This document shows positions 34,582 to 45,607 of a stretch of DNA of 64,000 nucleotides, piece after piece. Under the pieces are notes generated by a model, which saw only the letters and a list, made by a program, of their open reading frames with translations, did not search any database and was not told the origin of the DNA. A program made the translations under genes and the position numbers. Source of the stretch: Dioscorea cayenensis subsp. rotundata (lineage: Eukaryota; Streptophyta; Magnoliopsida; Dioscoreales; Dioscoreaceae). Each line of letters begins with the position of its first letter. Position 1 is the stretch's first letter. The DNA lies in assembly GCF_009730915.1 (NCBI RefSeq), contig NC_052495.1:496001-560000 (forward strand), in the 5' to 3' direction.

Positions 34582-36345
34582 CTGAAGAAGAAGCTGGAGG
34601 CATCAAGGAAGCTATGGGGAGCTCTTCAGGGCAAGATGGTGGAATGGAGGAATGCCACAGTTCAGCTCAGCCAACTTTGAATAGTGAACCATCATGCTCG
34701 AGAATAGCACCAACAGATGGATCTCCCCCCATTCGAACCAGGCTTCTAACTGAAATCTATAATACCTGTACATTTGCTTTGCATGTAGTTGATCTGCAAA
34801 ACTTCAGTGAAGCTGTGAAGAACGAAGGATGGAAGCAAGCAATGGATGCAGAGATGACATCAATCCTCAGCAACAATACTTGGGAACTATGTACACTACC
34901 TAATGGAAAGAAGGCTGTAGGTCTCAAGTGGATCTACAAAACTAAACTCAATGCTGAAGGTCATGTATTGAAACTCAAGGCTCGAGTGGTGGCAAAGGGG
35001 TATGCACAGCAGCATGGTATTGATTACGAAGAAGTATTTTCACCGGTGGCACGTCTAGAGACAGTAAGATTGATCCTTGCGATAGTTGCTCATTCGGGAT
35101 GGAAGGTGTACCACTTCGATGTGAAATCGGCCTTCCTAAACGGAGAGATCGTTGAAGATGTTTTTGTCTCTCAACCAGAAGGGTATGTAGTGGAAGGAGG
35201 TGAGCATCTAGTATGCAAGCTAAATAAAGCACTGTATGGGCTGAAACAGGCGCCCAGAGCTTGGTACTCGAAGATTGACCATCACTTCAGGGAGATGGGT
35301 TTCATTAGGAGCGAAAGTGAACACACACTATACAGGAGGCAAGGTAATGAAGGTGATACTCTCTGATAAGCTTGTATGTTGATGATATTGTGTATACTAG
35401 CTCCTCACCGGTCATGATCGAAGAATTCAGAAAGGAGATGATGCGGACCTTTGACATGTCTGACCTGGGGTTAATGAGTTTCTTTCTTGGTCTCGAAGTA
35501 GTTCAGAGGGCAGATGGAATTCTCATTAGGCAAAAGAGCTACATTGAGGATCTACTTCACAAGCTTAATATGAAGGAATGCAAGCCTGTAGTGACGCCAA
35601 TGGCTGTGAATGAAAACCTCCTGGAGAATGGTGAAGGTGTTTATGAAGATTCAAGATTGTTTAGAAGATTAATTGCAAATTACTTTACATTACACACACC
35701 CGTCCAGACATTGTGTTTGCTGTGAATTATTTATCAAGGTTCATGGCCAAGCCACACAAAGCTCATTTCAGTGCAGCTAAACGTGTAGTAAGGTACTTAG
35801 CAGGGTCCAGGAATCTTGGGCTGTGGTATTCATATGGAGATGATGGAGTATTGGAAGCTTTCTCAGATGGCGACTGGGGTGGTTCCAAGGCTGATCGCAA
35901 GAGCACATCGGGTATGCTGTTTAGGCTAGGATCAAGTGTGGTGTCTTGGGGATCGAAGAAGCAAGAGATAATCGCGTTATCCACCACCGAAGCAGAATAT
36001 GTAGCCTGCACTGTCGCTGCCTGTCAAGCTGTAAAGCTGAGAAGGGTATTACAAGACTGTGGTGTTTCTAGTCCATATCCAACCAAATTGTGGTGTGATA
36101 ACTTGTCAGCAATCGCAGTGGCAAAGAACCCAACTCATCATGGGCGGACGAAGCATATTGACGTGCGGTTTCACTTCATCCGCGGTCTGGTAAGTGATAA
36201 CGTGATTGCATTACACCATTGTTGCACTGATGAACAGCTGGCGGACGTCTTCACCAAACCTCTGAATCCTGAGAAGCATATTTGGATGAGAGGCCAACTC
36301 GGGTTACGGGAGCTTCAATCAAGGGGGTGTGTTGATGTTGATTGA
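34578..36345 (+). pseudogene. copia reverse transcriptase and RNase H, frameshifted
   Basis: Reverse transcriptase begins with NTWELCTLP, KWIYKTK and ARVVAKGYAQ, and continues through HFDVKSAFLNG and ALYGLKQAPRAWY. The frame breaks near 35364, then YVDDIVY (catalytic Asp pair) appears in the next frame. A further shift near 35700 leads to RNase H with SDGDWGG, STSG, STTEAEYVA, LWCDN and the TKHIDVRFHFIR tail. The C-terminal reading frame runs a few codons into the LTR, a normal copia arrangement. Confidence 0.9.
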
Positions 36346-36839
36346 AGGTATGGGTGACGATGTGCTGCTGGCGGTGGTTGCTGACGAAATCGTGGTTATG
36401 GGTATAGTGCTATTCACGTGCGAGGTTGGTGCGCATGGGTATTAGTGGTCTGTTTCAGATGGCATGATATGTGTAAGAGAGAATTAAATGCATGGTGATC
36501 TCTCATTGTCCGGTCTCAGCCAATGAGCATGTGTCTAAGTATTGGGGATGTCCAATAGATGTTTAGCAGCATGCTGAAGCCAATAGGAGAGTGGAGTGTT
36601 ACTTTTTCACTGTATCTTTTGATTATAAATATGTATTAGCAGCTGTGTTCTGGTTGGTTGGAATGAATTAGTTGAAAAGTCTTTCCATTATCGTTCCAAC
36701 TCTTTGCTTGTTTTTCTCTTGGTCTCTGTGAGACATTTTTATCAAACACCTTTTTCCTCTCACATTTGGACTGGCATTTCGTCGAACACTGGTTTGTGTC
36801 CAGTGTATCTTGTTCTTTTCCTCATCCTTCTTGTCAACA
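36330..36839 (+). repeat. 3' LTR of the copia element
   Basis: About 510 bp, bounded by the perfect inverted ends TGTTGA and TCAACA. It contains an internal TATA-like region (near 36620-36640) and a T-rich 3' third. No partner LTR occurs in the window. Confidence 0.85.
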
Positions 36840-36979
36840 CATAGATGGTGCAAGAACCAAACTGTATATACGTACTAGAAGCCATGATTGGTCATAAAGA
36901 GGATCATGTAACATGTTACATATGGACTTGGATGTCATGCAGACCTTTCCACTATATAGGAATGGTCTTTGTCTTATAA

Positions 36980-37735
36980 GGATCTGTTGCAATCTTCAGT
37001 AGATGTTAGCAGAGAATAGATGAAGGAAAGGAGATGGGGGCAAGATGAAGAATAAAGGATGAATTCGTCTTCAGAAAGGGCTGGGAAAGAAAGGAGAAAT
37101 GACATTAATTAGCCCTGGTGGTTAATTTCGTTAGACATAGATGGAAGGGTGTTTGGGTAAATTCAGTATATTCAAATATGGTGAAATTACATTAGTTGCC
37201 CTCGGACTGTTATGGCTGGTACTCTGGGAAAGAAGGGGCAGTGGAGTCTTTCCACTGTATTCAAATTTGGAGGGATCTTGGTGAAGCAATTTACATAAGT
37301 TACCCTTTTAGCTGGTTGGTTACAAGGGGGGGGGCAGGGGGTTTTGGGTCTCTCGAAAGGGGATCAGATGAATCCAAATGAATTACTGTTAATTGAATAG
37401 GAGGGACAGCTTTTTGAGAGGATTTGCAATCACTTTAGACCACCTGGGAAATTGAGAGGCATTATTGAGTTGGAATCCAGCATCTTCTGTTCACCTTCTT
37501 CCTCTTGCTTGGTTCATGTTGAGATCTCCGGGTTGCTACCTCTGATCTCTTCTTTTTCTTTTTTTTTCCTTTCTGAATGTTATTGTGTGTGGATGTGTGG
37601 TTGTGTTATTGTGAAATTGTATGCTTTATGGTTCAGTACTGAGAACCAGTTATCAATCCAATCTTGGGGAGTTTGGTGTGTGTGCTGAGTTACTGCAGGT
37701 ACTTTGGAAGTTTGTGCTAGGAGAGCATCAGGATC
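36980..37735. mobile_element. 746-bp solo LTR in copy B
   Basis: Sequence 36985-37730 begins TGTTGC and ends GCATCA, and is flanked on both sides by GGATC (36980-36984 and 37731-37735). Copy A has a single GGATC at the same place (26680-26684) with no insert. TG...CA ends plus a 5-bp target duplication identify an LTR left after recombination of the parent element. It does not resemble either copia LTR in the window. Confidence 0.92.
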
Positions 37736-39785
37736 ATGGTAGATTTAAGATTGTTTAATTATTGGTGAAGTTTTGGAGTTTGTTTAATTGCTCTTGTGAA
37801 GCTGGAGGAATGAAGGTATGAAAATTAATGAACCTTTGAAGCTGTTAAGTTGGAAGAAGAAGAGAAGAAGTAAAGAGAAAGAAGAGCTGACCATTGAGCT
37901 GACCACGTGTATAAGTCATGCCACATGTCTTAGTTGTTAGAAATTAGTTAAGAGGTTAATTGACAGTTCAACAGTCTGTTATGACAGCTAAGCATGACAG
38001 TTGAATGTCTGAATTGCATGAATGTGGCTTGTATTAGAAACTCATATATACTTTTGATTACAATTGAATGAAATACCCGAAAGCTCTTCTTCATCATTGT
38101 TTTCCAATGGTTTTCTCCCAACCTGAGGCTTGAATCCTTGCAACAATTGAAGGTATTTTGAGCAGCAAATTGGATTGAAGAAGAGAAGAGGAGCTTTCTG
38201 TTCTGTAGTTTTTCAAATTACTGAACTGAAATCCTGGAGAATTAATAGATCACAGACTTGGTTTGTATGGGATGGCAATTTGCACACGACCTGCGGGAGA
38301 TTGCCGGAGTTTGCGGAATTGATCGGTCTCGCTTTTCGATAATGAAGATTATTTCTTATACTATAGTAACATGAGGTGAAGTTGTTATGGATAACTGCAT
38401 GATTTATTAAGGAAACAAGAAGGTGATTGAGTGAGGGAGGAGAATTCTAGCCCATATATTCCATTGAGTGCTTTTAATGTTTCTGAAGCTAAGTTTGTGG
38501 TAGGACTTTATAATGGAGATGTTAGAGTTTGTAACCCAAATCTTGACCTGACCCAAAAATCAAGCTCAGCTTGTGGCCTTGTGATATATATATATATATA
38601 TATATATATGTTTGTGATTTTTTAAATTATGAAAATTTTTTGAGAATCTTCAAGCTAATTGTTTTGCCATTGTAAGTAGCCCACCAATTATCCATTAAGA
38701 TGTAGATGGTATGGATCTATTTATTAAATTTAGACAAATAAACTATACCAAAAAAGTAGTAGAGTTAGGTTATGGCCCAAACTGAGTTCAAATCAACTGT
38801 TTTGTAACCGAACTAGATATTATTTAAATATGTTTTAAAAATTTATTGTAATAAAATAATTTTGATAAATATGCCATCACTACTGTATATATTTTTCAAT
38901 TAAAAATATTTCGTCAGTTTGTGATTTTTTCTACGTTAGAATTTTTTGCATAAATTCACAAGTTATTGATTATTCATTTCTGTATATTATTTATTTCATC
39001 CAGTAAACTATGTTGTCAAAGATTAAAAGGGTTATGGTTTGGTTTTGTGTTGAAAATCTAGGCCTTTGATCTTTACTTTATGTTTGAGTTCCACCGTAAT
39101 TAATGCATGGTGTAATTATTTAATTGTTACATATATCATCCATATTACGAAGTCTTTTTAATTTTATATATATATATATATATATTAGAGGTCGTGCATA
39201 TTAATAGATGTATATTAAGAAGTCTTTTTTAAACATCAGCTCAAACGTTACATATTTCCTAGATTTCCTATAAAATGCGGGTTAAAAAAATTATTCACAT
39301 TATTATCGTTATCTAAATTAAATAAACAAAAAAACCTATATATATTTATTTTTATAATATGGATAAGTCACCGCACACTGTCACTGTATCTTAATTATGT
39401 ATTAGAAGCTAGTTAAACTCTTGATTTCTTACACAGGACTCAAATGTTCTGTCATTCAATTTAGCTATTATGACATAAAATATTACTCTACATAATACGT
39501 AAAATATTTTTGATAATTTGAGGGAGTGATTAGTAATTTTGCTATTTTGTTTGCTTTCATTTATATTGATGGGTTTGGTGGGCTTTTGGCATGAATAATT
39601 TTGGGAAACAAAGCCCAAATTACCGATCTTAATTTTTAAATAACAGATTTTATAATATTGATTTTATAAATCTGATTTTAAGTTTTTTGGAGGGTTATTA
39701 TGAAAATACATTTTTAGTTTTGCTTGGGGATCAAGCAGCTCTCATCTTCTATATATAAATATAGAGGATCATCTTTTTCAACCTT

Positions 39786-40926
39786 GACCTCATCTCAGAG
39801 TCTCAACTGCAAACCGTAATCTTTTGGTAAGTTCTGTAGTCCCTTCAATCTTCTTCTTCTTCTTTCATTATTAATTTGGTTGTATTTATTTCGATTAGGA
39901 AAAATTTGTTTTTATTATTTTTTTATTTGGAAAATTTGTTCCTATCTTGTGATTTCTTGATGTTATTAGATGAATTCATGTTCAAATTTTCTTATTGGAT
40001 GCTCATAATTAGCATGACTTTTGAGTATTTGGGCAATCTTGTGAGGAAAAAAAATATTTTAAATTATAATATTGATTTTATAGTTTATTTTAAATTATAA
40101 TATTGATTTTATAGTATATGGAAATATTGTAATTTAAAATAAACTATAAAATCAGTATTATTAATATTTATAAAATCAGAATCCATATATTTAGAAACGC
40201 ACCCATAAATAAATGTCTTTTATATGTTTTTAACAATTATTATTTATTTGAAAAAAAGGAAGGAAATTGATTTTACTTTTAATTACAAATAAATCTATTT
40301 TTCATAGTTTTATAAACTTTTATATAATAAATATTTATAGATTTAAAATTGCTTGCAAATTTTTAAAATAACTTTAAATTAAAATAATTCCTTTTAAAAA
40401 ATAAAACACAATTCAATTTTGTAACAAAATGAATTACAATAATTTTATAAAATAATATTTAATGATAAGATTATGAATATTATCATCACTGTAATTATAT
40501 ATATATATATATATATATATAACAATCCTCCTCATTATTGCTGTCACAGCTAAGGTGGAAAATTACCCAGAATCAAAACCTATGGAGACCTCCTTCTTAG
40601 TTTTCCTCTCCAGGTATTTGCAGCGTCAACTATCGATTTCTGCAAAGCATTTGCCAGAGCATCATCCAAAGTTTGTATTAACAAACAACATCATGGAAGA
40701 AGGGCGAAAGAAACTGGAAGGCACTCTAATAATGGAAAAATTGGAAGGAAAAATAGAAGCCAATTTAATATTAGAAGGTGCAGATAAAATGGAAGCCAAC
40801 ATCATGTTACCAAACAAGGCGAAAGGCACGCTAATATTAAAAGGCTATGCAGAAAATAAGCGAGAGGAAGTGTTAGATGCTTTTGAATTCTCGGTAGCTG
40901 AATCCATGAATGATAAGCAAGAATAG
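39786..40926 (+). CDS. Small spliced gene B, paralogue of gene A
   Basis: Same architecture as gene A: TATA near 39751, non-coding exon 1 ending at 39826, leader intron 39827-40549, CDS ATG 40582 to TAG 40926, 114 residues. By eye the open region from the GTG differs from A at about 15 nucleotides. Only about two are silent, and the changes cluster in the last third. That is unusual for a constrained gene and suggests relaxed or diversifying change. Confidence 0.55.
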
Positions 40927-41438
40927 TTTGAATCAAAATAACATGGAGGATTGTTGCAATTAGAATATGGATGAAAACAACAAAGTTTTATTGTTTAGGT
41001 GTTTTAAATTATGGAATTTTGTTATTATGTTTTTCAGAGATTGAAACATTTTGTTTTTGTGTTTAATGGTTTTTTTTAATGAATTTTTGTTATTTAAAAT
41101 CAGCAAATAGTAGAGTACAGTTGACCCATTGCATCCATACATTTTTTTAAATTTTTGTTTTGTTTTTGTGCTTAGGCTATTTTAAAATAAATATTTCTTG
41201 CGTTATCTTAAACATATGATTTATTTCTCATGTTAGGAAGGGAATTAACATCTCCTCTACTGTGTGGAGATGATTTCTTTCTATGTTAGAGAAGATTTCT
41301 CTGTTATATTAGGTAACATGATCTATACTATTCTAGAGATGATGTTTTCCCTCATTATGCATATATGTACTTTATTTTGAATGACCAACATATTTGACAA
41401 ACCAGATTTTTAAATATTTGCGAAACATCATATACATA

Positions 41439-41532
<94 letters not shown>

Positions 41533-42285
41533 GTTAATATATACATACACACACTCCATTCTATCTTACATAGATCATTAAAATACATTATTATATGTTA
41601 AATGACTAAAAGATAACATGTATATATACCTTCAAAGATTTTGTGTAATTATTAAATTAATAATTTTTTATATCTAAGTGTATATATATACCAAAGAAAA
41701 ATTTAAACTACTATTTATTTATTAAATTTAAATAAAAATGAATTTTATAAGGATAGTTTAATTTAGAAATTTAAATAAAATTTTGTTGTATTATTGCATA
41801 AAAATCATATTTTAATGATGTATAAGATAGAAGGTTATATATATATACATGCAAATTATATATTGTAGGCATGTGATTTTATTAAAGAATAAATGAAATG
41901 GCTGAATATTCAAGGAAAAAAACAAAATCCTTTATTAGGTTACATATTATATATATATTGGCGGTCAAAGCCAGGTTGGACTAGCCTGTCCAACCCCATT
42001 GAACTGGACCAGATGACTAGACCGGTCCGGTTTAGTATATAAAACCGGCTGAGTTAAAATCGAAACCGGATGAACCGGCCTGTTCAACCGTGAACCTAAT
42101 GAACTAGGCCGGTCCACACGGTTCAACAGTCAATTAAAAAAAACCAGTGCTGTTGACTCAAGTCAAAGGCTCAAGCCAAATTCTTTTCCAATCTCCATCT
42201 CCAAACTCTTCACCAGTGAGCCCTTGAACCAAAACATCATCTTAGGAGTCCCTAGTTCGGATATCCCTCCCGTCAAGCAATGGCA

Positions 42286-42565
42286 TTACCCATCATCTCC
42301 GGATCTCCTCGCCGTCAACAACAGCACCGGGGGATGTTTTGGTTGCGGACGAGGTCGTAGAAGTCTAGAGAGGATAAATGGCAAGAGTAGGTGACGTTGC
42401 AAATGACGATGAGAGGGATTTCCGGGCGCTTTGGTGAGGCTGCGAACAATGCATGAGGTGTTGAAGCAGCGGAAATGGATGTGGTTGACGGCGTTGAGGT
42501 GGCCTGCGATCATGGAAAGGCGAGATCGTCAACGGTGGACCAGTCTGGGTTCTTGGGAACGGGGG
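42286..42565 (-). pseudogene. Broken F-box fragment, copy B
   Basis: Counterpart of the fragment at 32572-32866, with the same frame break and a few substitutions (RCFNTSC and IVRSL changes). Sharing of the break shows the fragment was already non-functional before the copies separated. Confidence 0.55.
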
Positions 42566-42840
42566 TGGTCATCTTGCAGTACTACTATTGGATGAGAACT
42601 CCCACTCCCAGTGTTGTTGCTGTATTAACTATTATGGTTTGGTTTTGCGTTATAAGTCTAGGCCTCTAATCTTTAGTTCATGTTTGAGTTCCACTGTAAT
42701 TAATGCATGGTGTAATTATTTAATTATTACATATATACATAGAGTGTTATATATATATATATATATATATATGAGGTGGTACATATTAATGGATGTATTT
42801 TATAAAGTTTTATGTACCACTCCAATTTATGTACCACCTC

Positions 42841-42889
<49 letters not shown>

Positions 42890-43191
42890 TGTGGACTAAT
42901 AAAATACACAAGGTCACTGCATCTCAATTATGTATTAGAAGTGAGTTAAAACTCTTAATTTTTTGCACAGGAATTAAATGTTCTGCCATTCAATTTAACT
43001 ATTATGATATAAAATATTATTCTACATAATACGTAAAATATTTTTGATGAATTTGAGGGAGTGATTAGTAATTTTGCTATTTTGTGTGCTTTCATTTATA
43101 TTGATGGGTTTGGTGGGCTTTTGGCATGAATAATGTTGGGAAACAAAGCCCACATTACGATCTTAAGTAATTGCCAGTTAATTAAGTCTCA

Positions 43192-44008
43192 ACAAGATGT
43201 TACTAAGCATCTTAATAATTTTGAAGTTGTCACTAGCTCGAGTGGTTATTTGATTTATATTTTTTATAATTTTAGTTTCTATATATATATATGAGTGATG
43301 CTTTATTTATTTAACATGTTTTTTTAATAGATTTCCCAATGACATGGTGATTAAAAAACTTATTATATAAAAATATCATTATTTTTCTATCTATACATAT
43401 TTTTATTTTTATTTTTATTTTTATTTTATATAATAAATTATAATAGAAATAATATCATTTATTATTTTTTATTAAATGAAGAAAGTGTGAACTATGATTA
43501 AATTAAAGTAAAATGAAAAAAAAAACCTCTGTAAAAAGTTCCGGAGAGTTTTAACTAAAATTAAAAAAAAACAAATTGATAATTAAACATATTTGGCAAC
43601 TTGATTAATTATATGCGTAACCAAAAGGACAGTAATGGCCAAAAGCGAAAGCTTGCAAGATTCCATCACTACCGTTTGCCAAAGCTTAGAGTTTTTAGGA
43701 CCTCGGGTGGAGGAGTTGGGTGGGGCTTTCTAGCCTCTGAGGAGGCTCAAGGTCAGAGCACGGGATAGGAGGTTTACTTTTTCTCTTGAGACTTGAGGCA
43801 TGTTCCTTGTGTCTGTTTTTTTTAGTAGTTTTCTGTTTCATTGTCTGTTTTTTTACCACACCTAGTGATATGTTGTTGTATGTTCTTCTCTCTCCTCCCC
43901 TCTTGATTGGTGAGGGTTATTGTGTGCACTTTTTTTTTTTCTTAATTGAACTGTTTTATTCACCTTTTCAAAATAATAATAAAAATAATAAGGAGGAGGA
44001 GGAGGAGG
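43192..44008. other. Intergenic, AT-rich
   Basis: Unique sequence right of copy B. A T-rich stretch (43780-43950) and a short (GGA)n run precede the hAT element. No gene seen. Confidence 0.5.
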
Positions 44009-45082
44009 ATCGCAAGTAGTGGTGTATTTGAGCCGAGTTGTTCATGAGCAGCTCGGTGTTTGGCTTGATAAGGGCTCGTTTGTGTTCAGCTCATATTGTA
44101 AACGAGCCAAGCTTAAACATCATTTTAAAGCTCGATTAATAAACGAGCCAAGCTTGAACATCATTTTAGAGCTCGATTAATAAACGAGCCAAGCTTGAGC
44201 AGCCAAAATCTCGGCTCGTTTTGGCTCGCGAACATAGCTCGGGAACAAGCTCGGTTGTGAGCTCGTTTTATATATATATATTAAGGTGTATATGTGACTA
44301 TGTCGTTGTTGTCAATTTGTATCACACATATAGGGTTCTAAACTAATATTCCAAGGCTTAGCTCGTTAAAAACTCAAGTTAGCTAGTTCATTAAGTTAAA
44401 TGAGCTCGTAAGATAAACGAGCCAAGCTTGAACACCTAGTTCAGCTCATTAAATCTTGTGAACAACTAGTTTATTGTATAATTAAAAGCTCGTTTATAGT
44501 ATCATTTACAATTTTATTTGTAACAATCATTAATATAATCATTTATAGTGTCATGAACAAGCTTATTTACCGGATCGTTAATAATATTAAAAATATTTAT
44601 AGATAGTTACATCACAATGTTTATTTTGTTATTATTGTAATTATTTGTTAACTTATTTAATGAAGATTTTAACAAGCTTGAACTCAAACCTTAATGATTC
44701 CATAAACAAGCTTAAATTATTTTTTACTAAAATGATCCTCAAACTCAAATCGAGTTGAGTTTGCGGATCATCACTTGATAATGATTCATTAAATAAGCTT
44801 TAAATGATACTTTACTAAATAAAAAAAATAGAATATAACAAAAGTCAACCTTAATCAAGCTAACGAGCCAAGACTAAGCTTCGAATTTTCTTAACAAGTT
44901 GAGCTCGAGCATGAAGCTCGAAATAAACTCGGTTAGAGCTCGAGCTCGGTTAAAATAATAACGAGCTAAGCTTGAACATGAAAAATGAAACTCGAAGAAA
45001 GCTCGGTTAAATAGTAACGAGTCAAGCTTGAACAAGGCAAAGCTCGGCTCGGCTCGGCTCATTTCATAGCCCTAATCGCAAG
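44009..45082. mobile_element. Non-autonomous hAT-type element, 1058 bp
   Basis: Element 44017-45074 starts TAGTGGTG and ends ATAGCCCTA, close to the TAGGGGTG/CACCCCTA hAT termini. It is bounded by a perfect 8-bp duplication ATCGCAAG (44009-44016 and 45075-45082), the hAT target length. The interior is dominated by many direct and inverted GAGCC/AGCTCG motifs, including tandem units of about 50 bp near 44099-44200. It has no coding capacity. Confidence 0.92.
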
Positions 45083-45579
45083 TAAGTATAATGAAAAACT
45101 TCATATTTCCATAGTTAGCAAAATAAAAATTAGCATATGAAGTTATGAACTTATATAAAGCAAGAGAAAAATGATAGTTCTTAAATAAGTATAATTCATA
45201 CATTAATAAAACTATATTTATACAAATTAGACTATATACATGGAAAATAGTTCTTGATAACGATATATATCTAACATATCTAAACTATTGAAACATTAAG
45301 TCTTCCTCTATATATTCTAAGATTTTTATTTCATTCAAATAAAATTGTCAATTTTTTCACTACTTTGTCAAAACAATAGCAATAACAAATAAAACGCTTA
45401 ATTTTCATTCCTAATTAATCTTATTCTTACAATTAAATATTTATTTCATTTGACTAAAGGAAACCCTAATGATACTTCTCGGAAGTTTCTTAAAATGATG
45501 CAATGTTAATTAAGCTTTTTAAATATGATAGTGACTTGCGTTTTTATAAACACTCGCATGATTTCACACTCATCCCACC

Positions 45580-45607
45580 AAACCCTAACCCTAACCCTAA
45601 CCCTAAC
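45580..45607. repeat. Interstitial CCCTAA (TTAGGG-type) telomere-like run
   Basis: Four CCCTAA units in tandem (45583-45606), preceded by AAA. Most plants use CCCTAAA; six-base units are typical of most Asparagales. With only four units, chance or a site II/telo-box-like origin is possible. Confidence 0.8.

Larger units (their letters stand above)
33511..36839 (+). mobile_element. 5'-truncated Ty1-copia retrotransposon with 3' LTR
   Basis: Begins abruptly inside pol (GAG-pre-integrase, coding from about 33511) against copy A sequence, with no 5' LTR, primer site, gag or protease. Order is integrase, reverse transcriptase, RNase H, as in copia elements. The LTR at 36330-36839 starts TGTTGA and ends TCAACA, preceded by the polypurine tract AAGGGGG. 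Next to it lies CATAG, where copy B begins. The element has an in-frame stop and several frameshifts, so it is not autonomous. Confidence 0.93.
36840..43191. repeat. Copy B of the duplicated segment
   Basis: Colinear with copy A. It begins immediately after the copia 3' LTR at CATAG, whereas copy A has the same CATAG joined to unrelated left flank, so copy A keeps the pre-insertion arrangement. The small 114-residue gene, the CCGGTT-rich block and the broken F-box fragment are all present again. Confidence 0.95.
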
